Shown here piece after piece: positions 27,714 to 36,707 of a DNA stretch of 38,173 bases. The notes beneath the pieces are model-generated. The model was not told the origin of the DNA and searched no databases. It saw only the letters and a list, made by a program, of their open reading frames with translations. Source of the DNA: Desulfovibrio sp. (GTDB taxonomy: Bacteria > Desulfobacterota > Desulfovibrionia > Desulfovibrionales > Desulfovibrionaceae). How positions within the stretch are numbered: position 1 is the stretch's first letter; each line of letters starts with the position of its first letter. Made by a program: the position numbers and the translations under genes. The DNA is taken from NCBI GenBank assembly GCA_016284885.1, contig JAEEPQ010000007.1:1-38173 (forward strand). Direction: 5' to 3'.

Positions 27714-28205
27714 CTAGTCGGCGCGGCTGGAGCGGCGCATGACCACGGAGCCGGTCCTGGCTATCTCCTTGATGCCGAAGCGGTGGAGCAGGCCGATGAT
27801 GGCTTCGAGCTTCTCATGGTCGCCCGTGGCTTCGATGGTCATCTCGGTGGGGCTCACGTCGATGACCTTGCAGCGGAAGATGTCGACGGTGCGCAGGATT
27901 TCGCCGCGCATGGCGCCTTCGGCCTGGACCTTGACGAACATCATTTCGCGCTCGACGGCGGGGATGTCGGTGTATTCGGCCACTTTGATGACGGAGACGA
28001 TCTTGTGCAGCTGCTTCATGATCTGCTCAAGAATCTGGGCGTCGCCAAAGGTGGTGATGGTCATGTGGCTGGTGCCCTCTTCGAGGGCGGGAGCCACGTT
28101 GAGCGAGTAGATGTTGTATCCGCGTCCCGAGAAGAGGCCGGCCACGCGGGAGAGCACGCCGGGCTCGTTCTCCACGAGCACGGAAAGGACATGTCTTTCT
28201 TGCAT
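27714..28205 (-). CDS. ilvN: Acetolactate synthase small subunit
   Basis: 163 aa; HVLSVLVENEPGVLSRVAGLFSGRGYNIYSLNVAPALEEGTSHMTITT (ACT domain). Confidence 0.95.
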   Translation of the reverse strand: MQERHVLSVLVENEPGVLSRVAGLFSGRGYNIYSLNVAPALEEGTSHMTITTFGDAQILEQIMKQLHKIVSVIKVAEYTDIPAVEREMMFVKVQAEGAMRGEILRTVDIFRCKVIDVSPTEMTIEATGDHEKLEAIIGLLHRFGIKEIARTGSVVMRRSSRAD

Positions 28206-28217
28206 TTCTACGCCCTC

Positions 28218-29912
28218 CTACACAAGAAGCATCTCGTCCAGGGCGGCCCCTGCGGGCACCATGGGATAGACGTCTTCTTCAGGTTCCACAGTCACGTCGA
28301 TAATGGCCGGGTTCGGGGAGGCCAGGGCCTTCTCGAGCGTGGGCTTCAGCTCCTCTTCGGTGTTGATGCGGTAGCCTTCGGCCCCGTAGGCCTCGGCGAG
28401 CTTCACGAAGTCGGGCTGGCCGGTCATGCTGGTGTGGCTGTAGTTGTGCTTGTAGAAGAGCTCCTGCCACTGGCGGACCATGCCGAGGTAGGTGTTGTTC
28501 AGGATGAGGACCTTCACGGGCAGCTTGTTCTGCACGAGGGTCGCCATTTCCTGGATGTTCATCTGGATGGAGCCGTCGCCGGCCACGTCCACGACGAGCT
28601 TGCCTGGGAAGGCCACCTGGCAGCCCATGGCTGCGGGCAGGCCGTAGCCCATGGTGCCGAGGCCGCCGGAGGTGATCAGGGTGCGGGGCTTGTCGAAGTC
28701 ATAGAACTGGGCGGCCCACATCTGGTTCTGGCCCACTTCGGTGGCGACGATGGCGTTGCCCCGGGTGATCTCGTTGAGAACGCGGACCACGTGCTGGGGC
28801 TTGAGGTACTTGCCGCCCTTGGACCACTGCAGAGGCTTGGCCTGCTTCCAGGAGTCGATGGTGCCGAGCCAGGAGGCCCTGGCCTTGCCCCAGTCCTCGC
28901 CGGTGAGCTTGGTCTGGGCGATCTCGTTGAGGGCTTCCAGCGCCAGGCGGCAGTCGGCCACGACCGGCACGTCGACCCGCACGTTCTTGCGGATGCTGGT
29001 GGGGTCGATGTCGATGTGCACCACACGGGCCTTGGGGGCGAAGGTGTCGAGCTTGCCGGTGACGCGGTCGTCGAAGCGGGCGCCGACGCAGACGATGAGG
29101 TCGGCGTTGTTGAGCGTCATGTTGGCCGCGTACGTGCCGTGCATGCCGCACATGCCGAGCCACAGCGGATCGGAAGCCGGGAAGCAGCCTATGCCCATGA
29201 GCGAGCAGGTCACCGGGATCTTGACCATCCTGGCAAGCTCGGTCAGGGCGGAGGAGGCGTCGGAAAGGATGACGCCGCCGCCGGCCAGGATCACGGGCTG
29301 CTTGGCGTCGCGGATCTCCTTGATGGCCTTCTTCAGCTGCCCCTGGTTGGGATTGTAGTTGGGATTGTAGGACCGCATGAAGACGTCTTCGGGCCACACG
29401 AACTCGGTCTTGCCGAGCTGCACGTCCTTTGGCAGGTCGACCAGCACGGGACCGGGACGGCCGGAGCGGGCCAGGTAGTAGGCCTGCCTGATGGTCTTCG
29501 CGAGATCCTTGACGTCCTTCACGAGGAAGTTGTGCTTGGTGCAGGGGCGCGTGATGCCCACGATGTCGACTTCCTGAAAGGCGTCGTTGCCGATGAGGGC
29601 CGTAGACACCTGGCCAGTGAAGACAACCAGCGGAATGGAGTCGCAGTACGCCGTGGCAATGCCGGTGACGGCGTTTGTGGCGCCGGGGCCGGAGGTTACC
29701 AGAGCCGTGCCTACCTTGCCCGTGGCACGGGCGTAACCGTCGGCCGCATGCAGGGCAGCCTGCTCGTGGCGCACCAGAATATGGTGCAGCTCAGGATGCT
29801 TGGTCAGTTCGTCGTATATGTCGATAATGGCTCCGCCCGGGTACCCGAACAGAACATCCACGCCTTCTTTCTTAAGCGATTCAAGAAGGATTTGCGCACC
29901 TGTAAGTTCCAT
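28218..29912 (-). CDS. ilvB: Acetolactate synthase large subunit
   Basis: MELTGAQILLESLKKEGVDVLFGYPGGAIIDIYDEL...RHEQAALHAADGYARATGKVGTALVTSGPGATNAVTGIATAY; ThDP motif GDGSIQMNIQEMATLVQNKLPVKVLILNNTYLGMVRQWQ. CGGAG 6 nt upstream of the ATG at 29912. Confidence 0.97.
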   Translation of the reverse strand: MELTGAQILLESLKKEGVDVLFGYPGGAIIDIYDELTKHPELHHILVRHEQAALHAADGYARATGKVGTALVTSGPGATNAVTGIATAYCDSIPLVVFTGQVSTALIGNDAFQEVDIVGITRPCTKHNFLVKDVKDLAKTIRQAYYLARSGRPGPVLVDLPKDVQLGKTEFVWPEDVFMRSYNPNYNPNQGQLKKAIKEIRDAKQPVILAGGGVILSDASSALTELARMVKIPVTCSLMGIGCFPASDPLWLGMCGMHGTYAANMTLNNADLIVCVGARFDDRVTGKLDTFAPKARVVHIDIDPTSIRKNVRVDVPVVADCRLALEALNEIAQTKLTGEDWGKARASWLGTIDSWKQAKPLQWSKGGKYLKPQHVVRVLNEITRGNAIVATEVGQNQMWAAQFYDFDKPRTLITSGGLGTMGYGLPAAMGCQVAFPGKLVVDVAGDGSIQMNIQEMATLVQNKLPVKVLILNNTYLGMVRQWQELFYKHNYSHTSMTGQPDFVKLAEAYGAEGYRINTEEELKPTLEKALASPNPAIIDVTVEPEEDVYPMVPAGAALDEMLLV

Positions 29913-29941
29913 TTGCAACTCCGTGTCTGGTATTACTGAGC

Positions 29942-30166
29942 CTACTGAGCCCTCTTGGCGTCGATCAGGTCGGCAAGACGGGTCTTGGCTTCGAGTTTCT
30001 GCTTTTTGAGCTGCTTGAGCTGCACTTCCTCGGAGGGAGAGCGGAAAGGCTTGGATTCAAGCTTCTCCACCTGCTTCTTCAGGAGGATGTGGTCTTCCCA
30101 AGCAGCCTTCAGGTCAGGATCAGTTTCCGCGTTCTTGGCAATGAAATCGAGATCCCGCTGATCCAT
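29942..30166 (-). CDS. DUF465/YdcH-family small protein
   Basis: 74 aa; LDFIAKNAETDPDLKAAWEDHILLKKQVEKLESKPFRSPSEEVQLKQLKKQKLEAKTRLADLI. Confidence 0.85.
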   Translation of the reverse strand: MDQRDLDFIAKNAETDPDLKAAWEDHILLKKQVEKLESKPFRSPSEEVQLKQLKKQKLEAKTRLADLIDAKRAQ

Positions 30167-30243
30167 GTCTACTACTCCATGTCTTGAGTGTTTACCGCCG
30201 GCGCAGGGCGCCGCGCGGCCTGAATACGTAGGGGCCGGCCGCG

Positions 30244-30543
30244 CTACATGGCGCGGGCCAGCTGAGCTAGCGACCTGACGAGTATCAGGTCGATAAGTTC
30301 CAAAAGGACGACGGCTGCCACGGGCGTGAAGTCCATGCCGCCCTGGCAGAGGAAGGGCAGGTGCTGGCGGATCCGGCCGAAGACGGGCTCCGTGAGCGAG
30401 CGCAGAATGCGCACCGGCTGCGACCAGGGATCCACGCGCAGCCAGGATACCACGCAGGCCGCAAGCACCACGAAGACGTAGGCCCCGATGAGCATGTGGG
30501 CCACCTGTGCGACCGCATCGACGATGTTGGCAACAACGAACAT
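30244..30543 (-). CDS. YggT-family membrane protein
   Basis: MFVVANIVDAVAQVAHMLIGAYVFVVLAACVVSWLRVDPWSQPVRILRSLTEPVFGRIRQHLPFLCQGGMDFTPVAAVVLLELI; in-frame start at 30543 in ORF 30244..30756. Confidence 0.9.
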   Translation of the reverse strand: MFVVANIVDAVAQVAHMLIGAYVFVVLAACVVSWLRVDPWSQPVRILRSLTEPVFGRIRQHLPFLCQGGMDFTPVAAVVLLELIDLILVRSLAQLARAM

Positions 30544-30554
30544 TGGCTTTCCGC

Positions 30555-31247
30555 CTACCCTATTGCTGAAGGAATATCCATGAAGGGCGCGAGCCGTTCC
30601 AGCAGCTCGGCGTAGCTTTCCGCCTCCACGTCGCCGCAGGGTTCCCTGCGGCCATCGGAATGGAGGGCCGCAAATGGGATGCCTGCCCGCTCCGCGGTCA
30701 GGCGGTCTACCTCGCTGTCCCCGACGTAGACGACCTCCTCTGGCGCCAGCCCCCACTGCGAGAGAATGAGCTGGGCGCCGCCGGGATCGGGCTTGGAAAA
30801 GCCGCAGGAAGCGGTCACTACCGGATTAAAATACGAAGGCAGGGAGAAAAAGTCCAGAACAGCCTGCATCCCGCCCCGCGTCCTGTTGGTGAGCACCGCC
30901 ATCCTAATCCCATGGTGGTGCAGATGCGCGGCGAAATCAAGAAATCCGGGGAACAGTTTCACGTAGGGCATGATTTCCGCCCGGTAGTCGACAATCTCGC
31001 GACCCATTTTCGGAATGTCGGCGTGCAGGCGCTCGGGCAGAATGCGTGCGAGGGCCTGCCTGGAGGTGGCCATGAAGGCGTAGGCCTCCTGCTCGGGCGT
31101 CATGGGCGCAAGGCCGTAGTAGGCGAGGATGCGGTTGTAAAACTCGCGGTTGGCGTCGATGGAGCTGATCATGACGCCGTCGCAGTCGAAGGCGACGCCC
31201 TTGACGGGTCCGATGGCGCGTCCGAAGCGCGCTCCTGCAAGGCTCAA
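30555..31247 (-). CDS. HAD-superfamily phosphatase (phosphoglycolate phosphatase-like)
   Basis: GVAFDCDGVMISSIDANREFYNRIL, MAVLTNRTRGGMQAVLDFF, GFSKPDPGGAQLIL, VYVGDSEVDRLTAERAGIPFAAL. Likely TTG start at 31247 (GGAGG 6 nt upstream), overlapping the preceding stop (TTGA). Confidence 0.88.
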   Translation of the reverse strand: MSLAGARFGRAIGPVKGVAFDCDGVMISSIDANREFYNRILAYYGLAPMTPEQEAYAFMATSRQALARILPERLHADIPKMGREIVDYRAEIMPYVKLFPGFLDFAAHLHHHGIRMAVLTNRTRGGMQAVLDFFSLPSYFNPVVTASCGFSKPDPGGAQLILSQWGLAPEEVVYVGDSEVDRLTAERAGIPFAALHSDGRREPCGDVEAESYAELLERLAPFMDIPSAIG

Positions 31248-32104
31248 TGCAGGCCTCCGTCGGCCGTTTCCGGCAGCAGGGGCACGGCAAGGCGCAGGCG
31301 GCCCTCCACCTTGACCTCTTCGAGCACGTCGCCGAGGATTTCGGCCGCGTCGCCCTCGAACGAGAGCGCAAGCATGCCTTCCGGCATGCCGGCAGCCTTG
31401 GCAAGCTCCGGATCGGGGCTGAAGCAGAAGCGCTCCTGCATCTGCTCCGCGGCCTCGCCCTCGAGGAAGAAGACGGCGCCGGGGCACAGGGCCGCGGCTG
31501 CTGCCAGGCAGATGCGCCATTCGGGCAGGAGATCCGCAAGCATGTCGTCGATGGACGGCGAGTAGCCGTCCTCCGCCAGCTTCAGGGCGGAGCCGCCGTC
31601 CTCGGCGCCGTAGCCCTCGCTGAGGCTGTCTCCGAGGCTGTTCACCTTGCCGACGAGGCCCTCGACCTCGCTGAGGGTCACCTGCTGGCGCCAGAACCAG
31701 ATGAGCATCTGCTGGGCACGCGTGCGCCAGATCCGTTCGTCATCGCGGCTCCAGCGGACATCCGTCCCGGGCGCGAGCCTTGCCACCTCGTCTATCTCGC
31801 CGCGCAGCCGTTCCTCGAGCTGCCTGTCCTGCTGCATGGCGTACAGGGTGCCACTCTCGTCCGAGCTCTTCTCCAGGTTCGCGACGTAGGTGTCGAGGTC
31901 GTTGAGGTAGGCCCTGGCCTCCCTGGGGCCGTAGGGCAGATCCTCCGGCACGAAGGCGCCGTCCAGGGTCTTGCCTGCGGCCATGCTCTCGGGAAAGCCT
32001 GGCCACAGGCGCCTGACGGCGGGGCAGAGCGCTTCTGCCATCGTCGGCTGGGAGGCTGTGCTGTAGAGGCTGGGCATCCAGAGAAGAAGGGGCGATGCAG
32101 TCAT
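31244..32104 (-). CDS. Uncharacterised soluble protein
   Basis: 286 aa, MTASPLLLWMPSLYSTASQPTMAEALCPAVRRLWPGFPESM...; coupled to the HAD gene, no domain recognised. Confidence 0.75.
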   Translation of the reverse strand: MTASPLLLWMPSLYSTASQPTMAEALCPAVRRLWPGFPESMAAGKTLDGAFVPEDLPYGPREARAYLNDLDTYVANLEKSSDESGTLYAMQQDRQLEERLRGEIDEVARLAPGTDVRWSRDDERIWRTRAQQMLIWFWRQQVTLSEVEGLVGKVNSLGDSLSEGYGAEDGGSALKLAEDGYSPSIDDMLADLLPEWRICLAAAAALCPGAVFFLEGEAAEQMQERFCFSPDPELAKAAGMPEGMLALSFEGDAAEILGDVLEEVKVEGRLRLAVPLLPETADGGLH

Positions 32105-32207
32105 GGTTGCTCCTATAGGGAAGCTGGAGAAAGGCCAGAGGAAGGCAGGTCCCGCCTGGCTGGCGGACAGGGGACCCTGAGAAGAGCGGACTTTGCCGGG
32201 GCCTGCG

Positions 32208-35200
32208 CTAGCCGGAGCCGAAGACGGCCTTGTGCGTGCTCATGGCGCGGGAGCGGCCGGGCTGACAGAGATGGACCACGTCCTTGACGTAGGCCTTGCG
32301 CCTGTTGAGGAAGAAGGCCAGCGGACGGGCGAAGCTGCGACCCACCAGGCCATCGACCATGAGCTGGCTCACTTCGCGCTCGCGCATGAGCACGAGCTGG
32401 GAGAGGGCGAACACCGTGCGGTCGGCGTTGGTCAGGCCGGCGACCATGCGCTTGAAGGCGTCCTGGGCCCGGGGCTGGCAGTACCAGAAGTACATGAGGT
32501 CGAGGGCGTTGACGATGAGGGCGCGCTCGAGCCGCTTGGCCTCGGCGCCGCCTCTGCCCTCGAGCCCGCCGGGACGCGCCAGCTTGATGAGGGCGTCCTC
32601 CTGGGGGAAGAGCAGCTCCAGGCGGGTGTAGCAGTCAAAGATGCTCTGGAGCTTCTTCCTGTAGTCGATGGCGCGCATGTGCATGTTCATGTGGCTGTCG
32701 GCGAAGCCCTCGATGACGGCCGCCACCGTGTCCGAGGCCACCTTGGAGACCACGGCCGTGCTCGGGATGAGGTAAACGCTGGGATCCGGCACGCCGCAGG
32801 CGAAGAGCAGCTGGGTGAGGCCGGCGTGGTACACGGCCGCAATGGGGATGGCCGGCACGGCGCGGAAGATGTTGCCGTAGGCCGCCGAGCGCGGGAAGCC
32901 CCGGTAGATGTTGTGCCAGAAGATGTAGAGGCCGTTGACGCAGTTGTAGACCGTGAAGACGAGCACCGGATTGGTGACGACGTTCATGCCGAAGAAGTCG
33001 TCCAGCACCCAGACGCGGACGATGACCTCCAGCAGGAAGACGCTGATGCCGGTGTACATGAGCGAGTCGCAGAGCCGGCTGACGCTGACCTGGTCGCGCC
33101 AGTGCAGGAGGGTGTTGCGGGACACGCCCTTGGCCGCCAGCACCATCTGCACCACGTTGCGCACGCCCGTGATGCCGAACCAGATGACGGCGCCGAGCCA
33201 TTGGAGCACCCACCAGTCCTGGGTGTAGATGAAGGAGAGGAAGGCGGGCACGAAGCCGATGACGAGCTTGAGAAAGTTGGAGACGCCGCTGTTGAGGTAG
33301 TGGATGCCGGGCGACCTGCCACCCTCCTCCATGTCCTCGATGGGCGCGCCGCTGTTGGAAGCGAGGCCGCCGAGGTTGGCGATGTTGCCATGCTGGCTTA
33401 CGCTCATGCTGTCGCGGGGAGAAACCCACTCCTTGCGGCGCTCGCGGCCGAAGCGGGAGAGGCCGGGCAGCCAGCTGAGGCTCTTCAGCCAGGAGCCCTT
33501 GCTGTCGGAGCCCTTGCTGTCGGAGCCCTCGGGCTCGCGCGAGATGACGTGCTCCTCGACCGGAGCCCACACCGGGATGACGGGCGAGGGATTGCGCTTT
33601 TCCAGCATCTTCACGCCTCTGGCGGGCAGGGTGTCCGTGACCACGAGGCCCATGCCGAAGCTGCGGGCCCGGCTGGAGGAGCCGGTGCCGATGCGCGACT
33701 TGAGAGGGCTGTGGCGGTAGTGCTCCCAGAGCGTGGGGATGGCGTGCAGAATCTGCTCGAACTTGGCGCGCCGCTCCTCGTCGCCACTCTCCTGCATGTC
33801 GCGTATCATCTGCCGCACCATCTGCTTGAGGCGGGGGCCCTGGCCGGAGTTGAGGGCGACCTGCAGCTCTCCTATCTCGTGGATGTCCGGCATGAGGCCG
33901 TCCATCCAGCCACGCATGCTGAAGATCTCGAGGTGGGTGATCATGCCCTTGCAGTCCCAGAGCAGCTCCATGACGTCCTGCACCGAGAGACCCGTGGTGC
34001 AGAGCACCATGCGGTAGCCGGCGTTGACCTTGGCGAGCTCCTTCATGAGCTCGTAGGGCGCGAGACGCCTGAGTTCAGGCAGCTTTTCCAGATCCCTGGG
34101 GAGGGAAAGCTGGGGGAGCTCCCCGTGCAGATCGGGGTTGAGCCACTCGTCCTGGATGGTGTCGGAGCGTATGCCCTCGAGGCTGGCCTTCTTCTTGAGC
34201 AGCTCCTCGGTCTGCTCGCTGGCCGGCAGCTGGGACAGGGCCTGGATCCGGGCCTCGATGGGGGCGCGGACGAGCCGGAAGATGCACTCGGCAAGCCTCG
34301 GCAGGCTGGCGTGGCCGCGCCCGAGAAAGTTGAGAAAGTCGTCGGCCCCCAGGGGCGGAATCGCGATGCCGTACTTGGCCGCATAGCGGGGGCGGAGGCT
34401 GTCGTTCCAGACGGCGAGGAACTGGAGCACCTGGTCGCGCTCCCAGCTCACCACCTCCCGGCCCTTGTCCGAGAAGGCCTGCATCTTGTCCGAGGCGAGA
34501 AATTCGAGGAAGTCCTCGTTGGAGGAGAAGCCGCGCGGCGCCCAGAGCACGTCGATGAAGCGCCCCCGGAAGGGCACGCGGAACTCGAGGCCGATGCGGA
34601 CGCTGATGCCGACGATGGCGGCTGCCGAAAGTATCTCCCGGGCAGCCTCGATGGACACGCAGTTGTCGTAGATGACGGTCAGGGTCTTGATGCCCTTGAT
34701 CCAGGCGTCCATGATGAGGTGCGTGGGACTTTTGCGGCCCTTGGTGTTCATGTCGTAGACATGGTCGTCGAAGGCGATCTGGTTCCAGGACTCGTCCATC
34801 TCCGGCAGGTGGTAGCGCTTGAGGAGCCGGCGCACGATGCGCGGCGTGCCCTGGGCGGCGGCCCGGAAGTCGTGGGCCAGCTTGAGCTGGCGCTGCTCCT
34901 TGCCGTGGGCGCGCACGATGCTCTTCATAATCTGCATGAGCACGCGGGCCGTGTTGCGCCGCAGGGTCGTGTGGGCGCTGCTCAAGACCTCGTCGTAGAG
35001 CACCTGGAGGCCCAGGAGGCGGTCTCTGGCCTGGACGCCGCCGGACTCGAGGTTGCGGAGCAGGTTGGCCACCGCATAGGCCATGCGGGCCACGGGCGTG
35101 TCCACCAGCTCCTTGATGCCGTGCGGGTGTAGGTGCGGCTCCAGCACGGGTTCGCTGGAAATGGAGCGGGAGTCGATGATGCGGTTGACCAGATGGAGGA

Positions 35201-35246
35201 TGACCTCGTCGCTCTTGTCGAAATATATGCTTGAGGAGGAAGCCAT
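32208..35246 (-). CDS. Large uncharacterised protein: N-terminal degenerate PHP-like segment, C-terminal multi-TM region
   Basis: 1012 aa; N-terminal FDDHVYDMNTKGRKSPTHLIMDAWIKGIKTLTVIYDNCVSIEAAREILSAAAIVGISVRIGLEF; C-terminal TM segments (FLKLVIGFVPAFLSFIYTQDWWVLQWLGAVIWFGI, SLMYTGISVFLLEVIVRVWVL, NPVLVFTVYNCVNGLYIFW, IPIAAVYHAGLTQLLFACGV). Confidence 0.8.
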   Translation of the reverse strand: MASSSSIYFDKSDEVILHLVNRIIDSRSISSEPVLEPHLHPHGIKELVDTPVARMAYAVANLLRNLESGGVQARDRLLGLQVLYDEVLSSAHTTLRRNTARVLMQIMKSIVRAHGKEQRQLKLAHDFRAAAQGTPRIVRRLLKRYHLPEMDESWNQIAFDDHVYDMNTKGRKSPTHLIMDAWIKGIKTLTVIYDNCVSIEAAREILSAAAIVGISVRIGLEFRVPFRGRFIDVLWAPRGFSSNEDFLEFLASDKMQAFSDKGREVVSWERDQVLQFLAVWNDSLRPRYAAKYGIAIPPLGADDFLNFLGRGHASLPRLAECIFRLVRAPIEARIQALSQLPASEQTEELLKKKASLEGIRSDTIQDEWLNPDLHGELPQLSLPRDLEKLPELRRLAPYELMKELAKVNAGYRMVLCTTGLSVQDVMELLWDCKGMITHLEIFSMRGWMDGLMPDIHEIGELQVALNSGQGPRLKQMVRQMIRDMQESGDEERRAKFEQILHAIPTLWEHYRHSPLKSRIGTGSSSRARSFGMGLVVTDTLPARGVKMLEKRNPSPVIPVWAPVEEHVISREPEGSDSKGSDSKGSWLKSLSWLPGLSRFGRERRKEWVSPRDSMSVSQHGNIANLGGLASNSGAPIEDMEEGGRSPGIHYLNSGVSNFLKLVIGFVPAFLSFIYTQDWWVLQWLGAVIWFGITGVRNVVQMVLAAKGVSRNTLLHWRDQVSVSRLCDSLMYTGISVFLLEVIVRVWVLDDFFGMNVVTNPVLVFTVYNCVNGLYIFWHNIYRGFPRSAAYGNIFRAVPAIPIAAVYHAGLTQLLFACGVPDPSVYLIPSTAVVSKVASDTVAAVIEGFADSHMNMHMRAIDYRKKLQSIFDCYTRLELLFPQEDALIKLARPGGLEGRGGAEAKRLERALIVNALDLMYFWYCQPRAQDAFKRMVAGLTNADRTVFALSQLVLMREREVSQLMVDGLVGRSFARPLAFFLNRRKAYVKDVVHLCQPGRSRAMSTHKAVFGSG
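33492..33536 (-). repeat. 15-bp in-frame tandem repeat within the 1012 aa ORF
   Basis: ggagcccttgctgtc (33492-33506) x ggagcccttgctgtc (33507-33521) x ggagccctcgggctc (33522-33536); encodes the SDSKGSDSKGS linker. Confidence 0.9.
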
Positions 35247-35396
35247 GGCTCTTGCTCCGAAAATTCAATGAAGTCGCAAAGACCAGAATAGCCTTTTCCA
35301 CGGCATTCTTCAAGGGCGCAGCCCGCTTCTTCACAGGAAAGGCCCTTTTGGCTATGCTTGAAGCTTCAGCCCTGCAAAGCCCCAAGGAGGCCTGCC

Positions 35397-36428
35397 ATGT
35401 CCGTATTTCCGCCCCTGCGCGCGATCCTCGCCGGCGCCCTACTCCTGCTCCCCGCCCTCCTGCTTCCGGCCTGCCCCGCCCTGGCCGGGGAGGCGGCCAA
35501 GCCCGCCTGCGCCCTGCTGCTCGAGAGCGCGGCCCCCGACGGCGGCATGGCGGACATGCTGCGCGAAGGCTTTGCCCGGACCTGCCAGCGATTTGGCCTT
35601 CAAGGCGAGGTCGTCATCGCCGACCCCGACAGCCAGGACCAGACGGCCGTCTTTCAGGACGCCTGCCAGCGATTCGGCCTCGTGCTCGTGGCCGAGGGGC
35701 GGCTGCACGAGATCCTGCGCAACAACGCGGCCCGCTATCCCAGGGTCATGTTCGGCTGCATCGACACGGGCGTGCGCGCCCGCAACATCATGTCCGTCAC
35801 CTTCGAGGACAACCAGGGCACCTTCCTGGCAGGGGCGCTGGCGGCCATGCTCGTCCAGCCAGGCCAGCACCTCGGCTGGCTCGGTTCCGAGCCCACGCCC
35901 GTCATGAAGAACATGCTCAAGGGCTTCACCGACGGTGCCCAGGTCACGAGGCCCGGCACGCGCGTCTTCGCCCGCATGACAGGCTTCAACAAGGCCCTCG
36001 AGACCGGCGAGGCCGTACGCGATCTGGCAGGCAGGAACTGCGGAGCCATTCTCGTCGCAGCCGGCTACGGCTCCCGCGGCGCCTACAACGCCGCCGGGTC
36101 CTCCCCTGCCCTGCTGATCGGCCTTGACCGCGACCAGTCCGGCCAGGCGCCCTCCCGGGTGCCCTTCTCCGTGGTCAAGCGCTTCGACCGGGCCGTGGAG
36201 GAAATCGTTGCTGCCTATGCCAGCGGCCAGTTCCAGGGCGCGAAGATTCTGGTCTACGATCTGGCCAACCAGGGCGTGGACATCGCCGTTGCCAAGGCCT
36301 TCAAGGCCAAGCGGGGCCTTCCTGCCAACTTCGAGACCAGGCTTGGCGAACTGAGGCGCGAGATAGCCAAGGGCGCCATCCGCTTCGAGGACCTGCACAA
36401 CCCCACCCTTTGCGAGTGCAACTTCTAG
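35397..36428 (+). CDS. BMP-family substrate-binding protein (Med/basic membrane protein type)
   Basis: Start MSVFPPLRAILAGALLLLPALLLPACPALAGE at 35397 with AAGGAGG upstream; FGCIDTGVRARNIMSVTFEDNQGTFLAGALAAMLVQPGQHLGWLGSEPTPVMKNMLKGFTDGAQ. Confidence 0.82.
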   Translation: MSVFPPLRAILAGALLLLPALLLPACPALAGEAAKPACALLLESAAPDGGMADMLREGFARTCQRFGLQGEVVIADPDSQDQTAVFQDACQRFGLVLVAEGRLHEILRNNAARYPRVMFGCIDTGVRARNIMSVTFEDNQGTFLAGALAAMLVQPGQHLGWLGSEPTPVMKNMLKGFTDGAQVTRPGTRVFARMTGFNKALETGEAVRDLAGRNCGAILVAAGYGSRGAYNAAGSSPALLIGLDRDQSGQAPSRVPFSVVKRFDRAVEEIVAAYASGQFQGAKILVYDLANQGVDIAVAKAFKAKRGLPANFETRLGELRREIAKGAIRFEDLHNPTLCECNF

Positions 36429-36503
36429 GCTGCGTTCGGCAAGTCCCCCTGCATGCAAGAGGCTTCTTCCCGAATCCTGGAGATGGGGCCCCAGAGTCCG
36501 GGC

Positions 36504-36530
36504 AAAAAAAGAGCGCCCTCTTCAGGGCGC
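36504..36530 (-). terminator. Intrinsic terminator of ffs
   Basis: Minus strand GCGCCCT-GAAG-AGGGCGC-TCTTTTTTT. Confidence 0.88.
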
Positions 36531-36546
36531 GTCTTGATGCTTTTTC

Positions 36547-36636
36547 GCTGGTGGGCCGGGCACCCGGCAACCTCTGTTACCGCTGCTTCCTTTCGGACCT
36601 GACGGGGTTGGCAGCGCTGCCGCCACCCGGCTTGGG
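36547..36636 (-). ncRNA. ffs: Small signal recognition particle RNA (bacterial 4.5S type)
   Basis: Reverse complement CCAAGCCGGGTGGCGGCAGCGCTGCCAACCCCGTCAGGTCCGAAAGGAAGCAGCGGTAACAGAGGTTGCCGGGTGCCCGGCCCACCAGC; contains the conserved GTCAGGTCCGxAAGGAAGCAGC domain IV. Ends are approximate. Confidence 0.93.
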
Positions 36637-36642
36637 AGCTTC

Positions 36643-36670
36643 TTTACATGCTGGCGCACCTTGCTGTCAA
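36643..36670 (-). promoter_or_regulatory. Candidate ffs promoter
   Basis: TTGACA (RC of 36665-36670), 16-nt spacer, TGTAAA (RC of 36643-36648), about 6 nt before the inferred 5' end. Confidence 0.6.
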
Positions 36671-36707
36671 CGGCAAAAGCAGGGCATGCGTGAACGGCCT
36701 TGCCCAG

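Noticed and set aside
27711-29939. 742 aa plus-strand ORF
   Set aside because: Antisense to ilvN/ilvB; composition (H/G/V/D-rich) is typical of a shadow frame opposite a GC-rich gene, and the minus-strand products have clear family motifs.
32193-35132. 979 aa plus-strand ORF
   Set aside because: Antisense shadow of the 1012 aa minus-strand protein, which has coherent TM helices and better codon character.
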